Below are positions 57,101 through 64,000 of a stretch of 64,000 bases of DNA, one piece after another (the stretch's first letter is position 1; each line of letters starts with the position of its first letter). The stretch covers positions 1,922,501 to 1,986,500 of the forward strand of contig NC_015737.1 of NCBI RefSeq assembly GCF_000270305.1. Reading direction: 5' to 3'. Below the pieces are notes generated by a model that was not told the DNA's origin, did no database searches, and was given only the letters and a program-made list of their open reading frames with translations. This DNA is from Clostridium sp. SY8519. Its GTDB lineage: Bacteria > Bacillota > Clostridia > Lachnospirales > Lachnospiraceae. The position numbers and the translations under genes were made by a program.

Positions 57101-57747
57101 AGACCTATATCGTAGACACGGAGTTGGAAGAGATTGTTCATGAGATGCGGTCTATTACCAGACAGGATAAGCCGTATGGTAACATCCCGAAGCTTCCGAA
57201 CCTGCGGGAACAGTTCATGACTTCTTACATGAAGGTACTGGACAAAGAGGAAAAGCCGGTTCTGGACGCAATTGAACAGGCGAGAGCGCGTGTCATCGAG
57301 GTGTTGGAACCAAAAGAATACAAAGATACCTATCTCGGCCGTTACAATACGCTGTTCAAAGAAATCCGGGATGGGGCCGAACATTGTAACAATGTTTCTT
57401 CGCTCCGCAGTTACGCCGATAAGGCAGAAGCACTGAAGATCCGTCTTCTAAATGAGATGGATACCAGAGATGAGCAGATCCTCAAAATAAAAGCAGAAGA
57501 AGCAAGGCGTGCAGCAGAGGAAGCTGCCAGAATAGCAAAAGAGCAGGGCAAGCCTGCCTGCCGTATCGCAGAGCCTCCTGCTCCATACCATACGAAGAAA
57601 ACCAAGAATGTGACCATTAAGCATGTGACACACACATCTTCGTGGAGATTAGAGAGCAAAGACGATGTAGATAAATACTTGAATGCACTCCGCAAATCAC
57701 TCCTTGCGGAACTGGATGAAAATGACATTGTAAACGTGGAGTTTTAA
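54103..57747 (+). CDS. brxC: BREX P-loop ATPase BrxC/PglY
   Basis: The 1214-residue protein is the large BREX ATPase. The Walker A motif GFFGSGKSH is at residues 70-78, near the N-terminus, with VVFLVDEIGQYIGEDSK as Walker B and AWVIVTSQQDID following it. A long helical C-terminus ends with a coiled coil rich in Ala/Glu/Arg near 1120-1155 (KAEEARRAAEEAARIAKEQG). It is intact and full length. Its stop lies 11 bases before the protease gene. Confidence 0.95.
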   Translation: MLVKDMFAKKIDREIQGVIIVGQGEETNVSQELDEYVVTRELQKHFADFFSAYKKGILGTTPKMGVWISGFFGSGKSHFLKILSYLLENKQVGDKKALDFFVDDKKIVDPMVLADMKLAAETPTDVVLFNIDSKSDTGSKQNKDAIVNVFLRVFNEMQGFCGSLPHLADLEQQLTEAGRMDEFKEVFADEYGKPWEENRHKFDFIQDTVVDVLVDMDFMSESAARNWCEKASEPYQISIEDFAKRVKAYINAKGNNHHVVFLVDEIGQYIGEDSKLMLNLQTVTEELGKECQGKAWVIVTSQQDIDSVIKVKGNDFSKIQGRFDTRLSLSSANVDAVIKKRILDKTDTAAQTLRLLYDQKATIIKNLIVFNDGVEKKLYANGSDFSEVYPFVPYQFNLLASVLTSIRTHGASGKHLSEGERSMLALFKESAAKLKDEEMGVIVPFHLFYDALENFLDHSHRGVIIRAYDNTKINPEHKESGVFAINVLKTLFMIKYVLEIEANIDNITSLMISNIDDDRIELKGKVEEALKILMQQMLVQKNGSLYVFLTDEEQEINRAIDSQNVEMAEVINKVSEMIFEDIFTDKKYRYPSFNGRYSFSFNQAVDDRPYKANQNYDIGLRILTPWYEGGNDDATLRMMSGQGKEVLVVLPNDAAFLDEIRQYLKIEKFLRLNTSTQLTKYETIKEAKRVEMRERNANAKLYLTEGLKDATIYVNADTVKTNAKEVTSRINEAIGRLVQTVYHKLSYIDAVFGEADICKMFRTSNQMTLGLEGGTDANQHALDDVLAFIAGNSHMHMKTSMKTVKDRFMKAPYGFVEDDVHWLVARLFKRGDLAFTVNGASVNLNNKSDEEIISFITKKAFVEKLLMEERIRVADKDKKEVRDVMKEVFGTGSVAEDEDTIMKNFQRYAENTIHEIQRLEPQYQRFAYPGKKVMESGKKLMQSVIQIQSPLEFFQYVSKMRETFYDFAEDYEPVKSFFGSEQQEIFTRALEMLAIYDDSKTYIVDTELEEIVHEMRSITRQDKPYGNIPKLPNLREQFMTSYMKVLDKEEKPVLDAIEQARARVIEVLEPKEYKDTYLGRYNTLFKEIRDGAEHCNNVSSLRSYADKAEALKIRLLNEMDTRDEQILKIKAEEARRAAEEAARIAKEQGKPACRIAEPPAPYHTKKTKNVTIKHVTHTSSWRLESKDDVDKYLNALRKSLLAELDENDIVNVEF

Positions 57748-57758
57748 CTGGAGGTAAC

Positions 57759-58598
57759 ATGGTTCCAAAAAGTATATCTGAGAATATGATGTATAACACC
57801 GTTAAACTTGAAACGCTTAACGGCTCAGCTGGAACTGGGTTTTTCTTTGATGTTTCTGTACGAGGGAAAACTGTTCCGGTCCTTATGACTAATAAGCATG
57901 TCGTTAATAACAATCCTCATGAAGCAATGACATTTTTACTTCATCTATGCGATGGTAATGGGGGAGATTCAGGAGAAAATTTTAAAGTGGTTTTTAACAC
58001 AGACTGGATTTTCCATCCCACACATGACATTTGTTTTACATACGTTGCACCGCTATTGACTGAAGTTCAAAGGCGAACCGGAAAAACAGTATTTTATAGA
58101 TCAATAGATGAATCAATTATCTACACCGAAAAAAAGCTTGAGGATCTTAATGCGCTAGAATCAGTTGTAATGATTGGATATCCAACGGGCCTTTGGGATA
58201 GTTTACATAATTATCCATTATTTAGAAAAGGCTTTACGGCAAGTCATCCTGGCTATGATTTTAATGAAAAAGGAATCGGGCTAATTGACATTGCTTGTTT
58301 CCCGGGATCATCAGGATCGCCGATTTTCATTCTTGATGAAAATGGTTATTCAGACAAAGAAGGGAACAGTTATATTGGAGCAAAAAGACTGATTTTCCTT
58401 GGCGTTCAATTTGCTGGTCCAACAATGGATGTAAATGGAGATATTATTCTTATTGATATACCTACACAGCAGAAAGCCATTTCGCATGCAAGAACAATGG
58501 TTAATTTGGGATATTACATCAAAGCACATGAATTACTGAAATTCAAACCCATGGTAGAGCAAGTTTTGTTGAAAAACGGAGAAATAGATAATGAATAA
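57759..58598 (+). CDS. Trypsin-like serine protease inside the BREX operon
   Basis: The 279-residue protein has a chymotrypsin-fold triad: His47 in VLMTNKHVVN, Asp90 in FHPTHDICFT and Ser185 in IACFPGSSGSPIF. There is no signal peptide or membrane segment, so it acts in the cytosol. It is clearly more AT-rich than brxC and the ends of pglX, which suggests later insertion. Even so its 3' end overlaps the pglX start by 8 bases, so translation is coupled. A role in abortive or regulated cleavage of phage or host protein is plausible, as other defence systems use trypsin-like effectors, but unproven here. Confidence 0.85.
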   Translation: MVPKSISENMMYNTVKLETLNGSAGTGFFFDVSVRGKTVPVLMTNKHVVNNNPHEAMTFLLHLCDGNGGDSGENFKVVFNTDWIFHPTHDICFTYVAPLLTEVQRRTGKTVFYRSIDESIIYTEKKLEDLNALESVVMIGYPTGLWDSLHNYPLFRKGFTASHPGYDFNEKGIGLIDIACFPGSSGSPIFILDENGYSDKEGNSYIGAKRLIFLGVQFAGPTMDVNGDIILIDIPTQQKAISHARTMVNLGYYIKAHELLKFKPMVEQVLLKNGEIDNE

Positions 58599-61500
58599 GA
58601 CCGCCATAAAGAATTTCGCCATCTGGGCGAGAAATAAACTGATCGCAGATATCAGCTATCGTGCAGGCCTTATGGGGATTACTGCAGATGGGATCCATAC
58701 TGCGCTTCCGCAGTCTACCGGTCAGACAGAATTTTATGATATCGGGACAGCAGAACCTTATGCGATCACGGGAGAAGCAATCCGTCAGAGAAAACATCTG
58801 GTGGAACTGATCCAAAGAAAAGAGAAGGATACAGATTATAAGACTGCTTATAAGTACATCATCGAGGAGGTCGCCTATACCTGGTTCAACCGCCTGATTG
58901 CTGTGCGCTTTATGGAGGTCAATGACTATCTGCCGAGCCATATCCGCGTGCTGTCTTCCGATACTGGAAAGATGGAGCCGGATCTGGTGACAACACCCTT
59001 TGATTTGGAGCTGGACTTCACCAGAGATGAGCAGCAGACAATTCTGGAACTGAAAAATGTAAATAAGCTGGATGAAGTATTCCGCCTGCTTTTCATCAAA
59101 CAGTGTAATGCTCTCAATGAGATCCTTCCCGCACTTTTTGAGAAAACCCATGATTATACGGAACTTCTTCTGAATCTCTCCGTCATCGATCAGGATGGTA
59201 TAGTTTACCATCTTGTGCATGATATTCCGGAGGAAGACTTCGATGTGGAACGAGGTGGCCAGGTCGAGATCATCGGCTGGCTGTACCAATATTACAACAC
59301 GGAACCGAAGAATGAAGCCTTTGCAAAGAAGGGCAAGATCACCAAGGAGGAAGTGCCTGCAGTAACGCAGCTCTTCACGCCTGACTGGATTGTCCGTTAT
59401 ATGGTGGAGAACAGCCTTGGCCGTCTGTGGGTGGAGGGGCATCCGAATGATGATTTGAAGTCTGGATGGAAATACTATCTCGAAGAAGCAGAGCAGGAAC
59501 CGGAGGTGCAGACGCAGCTTGCGGAAATTCGAGCTGAGTATGCGAAGTTGAATCCGGAAGATATCCGTGTCATTGATCCAGGTATGGGCAGCGGACATAT
59601 TTTAGTCTATGCCTTTGATGTTTTGATGCAGATTTATGAGAGCGCCGGGTACAGCCAGCGCGACGCTGCCAGAAGCATTCTGGAAAACAATCTCTACGGT
59701 CTTGATATTGATGACCGTGCCTTTCAGATGGCGTACTTTGCCATCATGATGAAGGCACGGCAGTACAACCGGCGTATCCTGAACGGAGAGTACAGGCCCA
59801 ATGTATATTCCATTCAAGAGAGTAATGGAATTGATCGTAATCAGCTCAAGTATTTTGGCGCGGGCTTGAATGAATTGGAGAAGAATAATGCCATCACGCA
59901 GATGAACGTACTTCTCGATACATTCAAGGATGCCAAGGAATACGGTTCAATTCTTTCGGTAGAGCAGTATGATTGGGATCTGCTGGATCGATTTGTGTCC
60001 AACATCGAAGTGATTGGACAGATGAGTATGTACACGGTGGGTTTGGATGATACCGCGGAGGAGTTAAAGCAGCTGATTGCTCAAGGAAAGGCACTTGCGC
60101 AAAAGTATCATGTGACAACTACGAACCCGCCCTATATGGCCATTAGTAGTGGAACCGGAAGGCTCAATGAGTATGTCAAGAATTATTATCCGGATAGCAA
60201 AAGCGATCTTTTTGCCGTTTTTATTGAAAAATGCAAAAGCTTGACTTTTAATCAAGGTTTCGATGCATTGATTACTATGCATAGTTGGATGTTTTTATCC
60301 AGTTTTGAGAAATTACGATTAAAAATAAAGAATACTGATATTATTAATATGGCACACTTAGGTGCTAGAGCATTTGAAGAGATAGGCGGTGAAGTTGTAC
60401 AGACTACAGCATTTGTGTACCGAAACACTTCTTTTTCGGGGTGGAAATGCACATTTGTACGAATTGTTGATGCGAAGTCACAGTTAGAGAAAGAACGAAT
60501 ATTTCTGTCTGGAACTCAAAGATACTTGTTTAAGCAATCGAATTTCGACAAGATACCTGGGACTATATTTGGATATTGGATAAGCGATAAAACTATATCT
60601 GCTTTCGAGAATGCAGAAGATTTTATGTCTAAATATGCAGAAGCCGAAGGAAAAAATGTAACTACTGATAATGCTAGGTTTATTCGATGTTTTTGGGAAA
60701 TATCATCTGAAGACACTGGTACATTATCAATGGGGAAAAAGTGGCTTTTGTGTGCGATGGGCGGAACATACAGAAAATGGTTTGGTAATGTTCAAAATGT
60801 TATAGATTGGTCGTCGAAAGCACGTAATTTTTATAAAGAAGCCCCTGCGGGAAGAATTATAAGACAAGAGTTTTGGAATTTACCTGGTGTAACATGGGGA
60901 AAAATAGGGACTGGTGATGCTAATTTTAGATTGTTGCCTTCTGAGTATATGTATCAAGAGACAGCCATTTTACAAAAGAAAATGGAAGACTCTCTGTTTT
61001 CACTTGCATTATTAAATGCTGCAACAAGTACTTACTTCTTAAAAGTAATAAGTCCTACGATGAACTTCCAACAGCAGGATATAAACTCAATTCCCATTCC
61101 TAAAGTAGGAAGTGAGGACAAGGCTAGAATTATAGAAATCACCAAAAAACTTATCCATAGCTCGATGGATGATTGGAACTCCTTTGAAACAGCATGGGGT
61201 TATGAAAGCCATCCGTTAGTAAAAATAGGCCTTAGATATTGCAGGCTGAATGATAATAATACAACGATTGAAGAGAGCTTCCGTGCCTGGTCAGATGAAT
61301 GTGAAGGCCATTTTGAACAACTAAAAGCAAATGAAGAGGAACTGAACCGTATCTTTATTGATATCTATGGATTGCAGGATGAACTGACACCGGAAGTAGA
61401 GGATAAGGCTGTAACTATTCGCTGTGCTGATCTCCAGCGAGATATAAAATCACTGCTGTCATATGCGGTCGGCTGTATGTTTGGCCGCTATTCCCTTGGT

Positions 61501-62241
61501 ACCACTGGACTTGCTTATGCCGGTGGTGATTGGAATGAGCAGAAATACGGGCAGTTCAAGCCAGATGCGGATAATGTCATTCCGATCACGGATGAGGAAT
61601 ATCTGGAGGATGATATCGTCTCCCGCCTCTGTGACTTCCTGAAGGTCGCCTTTGGCGAGCAGACGCTGGAGCAGAACCTGGACTATATTGCCAAGGCGCT
61701 TGACAACAAGGGTGATTCCAGCCGTGAGATCATTAGAAATTATTTCTTGAATGATTTCTTCAAGGATCATTGTCAGACTTATTCTGTGACCGGCTCCGGC
61801 AAGCGTCCGATTTACTGGCTCTTTGACAGCGGCAAGCAGAACGGATTCAAGGCTTTGATCTATTTGCACCGTTACAATGCGGATACGATCGGAAATCTTC
61901 GTATTGATTACCTGCACCGTATGCAGCGTGTCTATGAGAGTGAGATCAGCCGCATGCAGGATATGATCGACCACAGCACGAATGCTCGTGAAGTGGCACA
62001 GTCAACGAAACGCCGCGAAAAGTTGCAGAAACAGCTGAAAGAATGTCGTGAGTACGATGAGAAGCTTGCGCACTTGGCATTGTCTCGTATTGAACTGGAT
62101 CTGGATGATGGGGTGAAAGTCAACTATCGAAAGCTCCAGATAGCAAACGATGGCAAGTTCTATGAGGTACTTGCGGATTCCAAGAATATCATGGCTAACG
62201 ACAAGCTGTGGAAGCAGTATGTTGAGACATGGAAGAAATGA
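58591..62241 (+). CDS. pglX: BREX adenine-specific DNA methyltransferase PglX
   Basis: PglX methylates the host at a non-palindromic adenine site so that BREX can tell self from phage. The 1216 residues have SAM motif I VIDPGMGSGHILVYAFDVL near residue 329 and the catalytic motif NPPY near 512. The segment around residues 520-895 (60140-61280) is visibly AT-rich, and the two flanks are not; it covers the expected target-recognition region. The C-terminal part ends with a helical region (YLHRMQRVYESEISRMQDMI). The frame is intact. Confidence 0.94.
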   Translation: MNKTAIKNFAIWARNKLIADISYRAGLMGITADGIHTALPQSTGQTEFYDIGTAEPYAITGEAIRQRKHLVELIQRKEKDTDYKTAYKYIIEEVAYTWFNRLIAVRFMEVNDYLPSHIRVLSSDTGKMEPDLVTTPFDLELDFTRDEQQTILELKNVNKLDEVFRLLFIKQCNALNEILPALFEKTHDYTELLLNLSVIDQDGIVYHLVHDIPEEDFDVERGGQVEIIGWLYQYYNTEPKNEAFAKKGKITKEEVPAVTQLFTPDWIVRYMVENSLGRLWVEGHPNDDLKSGWKYYLEEAEQEPEVQTQLAEIRAEYAKLNPEDIRVIDPGMGSGHILVYAFDVLMQIYESAGYSQRDAARSILENNLYGLDIDDRAFQMAYFAIMMKARQYNRRILNGEYRPNVYSIQESNGIDRNQLKYFGAGLNELEKNNAITQMNVLLDTFKDAKEYGSILSVEQYDWDLLDRFVSNIEVIGQMSMYTVGLDDTAEELKQLIAQGKALAQKYHVTTTNPPYMAISSGTGRLNEYVKNYYPDSKSDLFAVFIEKCKSLTFNQGFDALITMHSWMFLSSFEKLRLKIKNTDIINMAHLGARAFEEIGGEVVQTTAFVYRNTSFSGWKCTFVRIVDAKSQLEKERIFLSGTQRYLFKQSNFDKIPGTIFGYWISDKTISAFENAEDFMSKYAEAEGKNVTTDNARFIRCFWEISSEDTGTLSMGKKWLLCAMGGTYRKWFGNVQNVIDWSSKARNFYKEAPAGRIIRQEFWNLPGVTWGKIGTGDANFRLLPSEYMYQETAILQKKMEDSLFSLALLNAATSTYFLKVISPTMNFQQQDINSIPIPKVGSEDKARIIEITKKLIHSSMDDWNSFETAWGYESHPLVKIGLRYCRLNDNNTTIEESFRAWSDECEGHFEQLKANEEELNRIFIDIYGLQDELTPEVEDKAVTIRCADLQRDIKSLLSYAVGCMFGRYSLGTTGLAYAGGDWNEQKYGQFKPDADNVIPITDEEYLEDDIVSRLCDFLKVAFGEQTLEQNLDYIAKALDNKGDSSREIIRNYFLNDFFKDHCQTYSVTGSGKRPIYWLFDSGKQNGFKALIYLHRYNADTIGNLRIDYLHRMQRVYESEISRMQDMIDHSTNAREVAQSTKRREKLQKQLKECREYDEKLAHLALSRIELDLDDGVKVNYRKLQIANDGKFYEVLADSKNIMANDKLWKQYVETWKK

Positions 62242-62253
62242 CGGGAGAGGGAT

Positions 62254-63243
62254 ATGAGTGAAGTATACCAGCCGCCATTTCAAATGACGGAAGAGATTAC
62301 AAATCTAATTGTGGAGATCGGAGAATACGTCGGATCGATCACGACATATGAATCGATGCATCAAAACCCGGTGCTGCGCAGAGAGAGCAGAATCAAGTCG
62401 ATCTATTCATCTCTGGCGATTGAGCAGAACACCTTGTCGCTGGATCAGGTGACGGATGTCATTGAAGGGAAGAGGGTGTTGGGGCCTCCGCAGGATATCC
62501 GCGAGGTTAAGAATGCATACGAAGCATATGAACGTGTTTCTGCGCTAGATCCATACAGCGTGAAAAACCTGCTTCTTGCGCACAAGCTTCTGATGGATGG
62601 TCTGGTGAAAGAAGCCGGAAGTTTCCGAAGCGGGAATGTCGGTGTATATGCGGGAGATCAGCTGATTCATGCCGGAACACCGGCAAAGTATGTGCCTGAT
62701 TTGATGGCACAGCTGATGACGTGGCTGAAAGAGTCGAAATTGCATCCTCTGGTGAAGAGCTGCATCTTCCATTATGAATTTGAGTTTATTCATCCTTTCG
62801 CGGATGGAAATGGCCGAACAGGCAGACTCTGGCAGTCGTTGATTTTGCAGAATTGGAAAGAAATCTTCGCCTGGCTTCCGGTGGAGACTTTGGTGCATGA
62901 GCATCAGGAAGAATACTATGAAGTGCTCGGGCGCGCGGATTATGCTGGAGATTCTACCGAGTTTGTTGAATTCATGCTGCGGATGATTCGTGATGCGTTA
63001 AAAGAGATCAGCGAGAATCAAAACAATGATGTCGTAATAAATGTCGCATCAAATGTCGTAACAAATGAGGATAAAGTCCTTGCTTTGCTGAGACAGGATG
63101 GAAAGCTGACCGCCAAGGTGCTGGCGTCTTCTTTGGGATTAACACAGCGACAAGTACAGAGGATATTAGCAAATCTGAAAGAGGAAAAAAAGATAATCCG
63201 TCACGGGGCCAGTAAGAACGGCTATTGGGAAGTGACAGATTGA
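62254..63243 (+). CDS. Fic-family protein (AMPylator-like) with HTH
   Basis: The 329-residue protein has the Fic core motif HPFADGNGRTGR with catalytic His180. Residues 52-58 (SSLAIEQ) resemble the inhibitory-helix motif (S/T)xxxE, so it probably belongs to the self-inhibited class. A winged helix follows at the C-terminus (LTAKVLASSLGLTQRQVQRI). Such Fic proteins transfer AMP to target proteins. It starts 12 bases after pglX and so is operon cargo of the BREX locus rather than a known core part. Confidence 0.93.
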   Translation: MSEVYQPPFQMTEEITNLIVEIGEYVGSITTYESMHQNPVLRRESRIKSIYSSLAIEQNTLSLDQVTDVIEGKRVLGPPQDIREVKNAYEAYERVSALDPYSVKNLLLAHKLLMDGLVKEAGSFRSGNVGVYAGDQLIHAGTPAKYVPDLMAQLMTWLKESKLHPLVKSCIFHYEFEFIHPFADGNGRTGRLWQSLILQNWKEIFAWLPVETLVHEHQEEYYEVLGRADYAGDSTEFVEFMLRMIRDALKEISENQNNDVVINVASNVVTNEDKVLALLRQDGKLTAKVLASSLGLTQRQVQRILANLKEEKKIIRHGASKNGYWEVTD

Positions 63244-63257
63244 TGGGAGTCTATTGA

Positions 63258-64000
63258 ATGAGTGTTACTGGCAAGATTAAGAGAAAAACGCATGTAAAAA
63301 ATGTAGCCGCGGCACAGCCTGGCCAGGGAGATGTGTTATATCGTGCTTTGACTCCGACGAGTGATATACAAAATGGGCAGGAGTATATGGCTGCCCTTGA
63401 TTGGGCGTTGGAACAGGATGATATTCGCAACATTGCTATTTCCGGTCCTTACGGGTCTGGGAAAAGCAGTGTCATTAATACATACATAAAAACAAGGAAA
63501 CGTCAGAATGTGCTTCCTATTTCTCTTGCTGCCTTTAATCTGGAAGATATGCATACCAGTGGTGAGAATATTGACGATGATCTCGAAACAGGTATCTTAA
63601 AGCAACTATTCTACCATGTGCGAGCAGACAAAATACCAAAGAGTCGTTATCGGAAAATTCAGCCAGAAAAGTGGGTGGCGAATGCTCTTTTCGCGGCGCT
63701 CGGAGAACTGTTTTTATTAATCTTGCTGTATTTTGCACTCCCAAACCAAATGCAGACATTTACTGCATCGATAAGTAACCTTTCGGGTGTTTTTAGAATA
63801 GTCGCAATTATTATAGTACTTGCGATCATTTGGGTTGCATGTTTTGCTGCCGTTAGATGGTTTAGAAAAAATGGCAGTGTTCAGGAAATTAAGATTCTGG
63901 ATAAGGCTACATTGAAGAATGGCGATAAGGATGACAACGAATCCGTATTTAATAAGAACTTGGATGAAATCATCTACTTCTTTGAGGAGACGGATTATCG
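63258..64000 (+). CDS. YobI-like P-loop ATPase, N-terminal part (partial)
   Basis: The gene runs off the right edge; 247 codons are present with no stop. The opening MSVTGKIKRKTHVKNVAAAQ (shown to 20) leads to LTPTSDIQNGQEYMAALDWA and Walker A ISGPYGSGKSSVI near residue 74. Two membrane helices follow at about 140-160 and 175-198 (FRIVAIIIVLAIIWVACFAA). This resembles YobI-type large membrane ATPases of Firmicutes, function unknown. It starts 15 bases after fic, in the same operon. Confidence 0.75.
   Translation, partial: MSVTGKIKRKTHVKNVAAAQPGQGDVLYRALTPTSDIQNGQEYMAALDWALEQDDIRNIAISGPYGSGKSSVINTYIKTRKRQNVLPISLAAFNLEDMHTSGENIDDDLETGILKQLFYHVRADKIPKSRYRKIQPEKWVANALFAALGELFLLILLYFALPNQMQTFTASISNLSGVFRIVAIIIVLAIIWVACFAAVRWFRKNGSVQEIKILDKATLKNGDKDDNESVFNKNLDEIIYFFEETDY

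Noticed and set aside
1..64000. tRNA, rRNA genes and CRISPR arrays
   Set aside because: No cloverleaf-like sequence, no rRNA core sequence and no regularly spaced direct repeat with unique spacers were noticed; the only tandem array is the 21-bp one without spacers.

Overview
The window looks like a chromosome segment of a low-GC-phylum anaerobe, most likely a Lachnospiraceae-type clostridium. The reasons are the S10-spc-alpha ribosomal order with rpsD between rpsK and rpoA, adk-map-KOW protein-infA-rpmJ after secY, a zinc-type S14, an L17 with a long insertion, AGGAGG-type ribosome binding sites and MutS2/YhaM/YesMN-type genes. No rRNA, tRNA or CRISPR array was seen.

Layout. (1) 1-2.4 kb: the tail of a fructose-type PTS permease, then ptsH and ptsI. 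(2) 2.5-10.7 kb: a CorA-type transporter, a zinc-less MDR dehydrogenase, an MFS carrier followed by a cytosolic right-handed beta-helix protein, a VOC protein, an orphan bitopic membrane protein and a VanZ-like membrane protein that appears frameshifted. (3) 10.8-15.7 kb: a membrane-anchored solute-binding protein, a YesM-type histidine kinase and a YesN-type AraC response regulator. (4) 16-33.6 kb: a minus-strand rRNA methyltransferase, then the ribosomal superoperon with a strong promoter and structured leader before rpsJ, a second strong promoter before rpmJ, and a 17-bp-stem terminator after rplQ. (5) 33.7-41.9 kb: mutS2, an OmpR/HK two-component pair, a phosphohexomutase, a YhaM-type exoribonuclease and rlmD.

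(6) From about 41.9 kb to the end lies accessory DNA. The 3' end of rlmD appears twice, which suggests an integration site. Then come an AT-rich orphan FakA-C-like gene, an IS256-family element, and directly beside it an IS3-family element with a GGC target duplication that interrupts a gene. Next is a minus-strand operon of largely unrecognised proteins (TPR-like protein, a 393-residue unknown, a serpin fragment, a 508-residue helical-repeat-like protein) headed by a frameshifted WYL regulator, followed by a decayed mobilisation module (relaxase fragment, frameshifted MobC).

(7) 52.5-64 kb holds a BREX type 1 phage-defence operon on the plus strand: xre regulator, brxA, brxB, brxC, a trypsin-like protease, pglX, fic and a YobI-like P-loop ATPase that runs off the window. 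pglZ and brxL are not in the window and would be expected downstream. The most interesting parts are the AT-rich serine protease coupled to pglX, the AT-rich presumed specificity segment of pglX, the Fic/YobI cargo, and the uncharacterised operon that carries a serpin fragment and a broken WYL regulator next to BREX.
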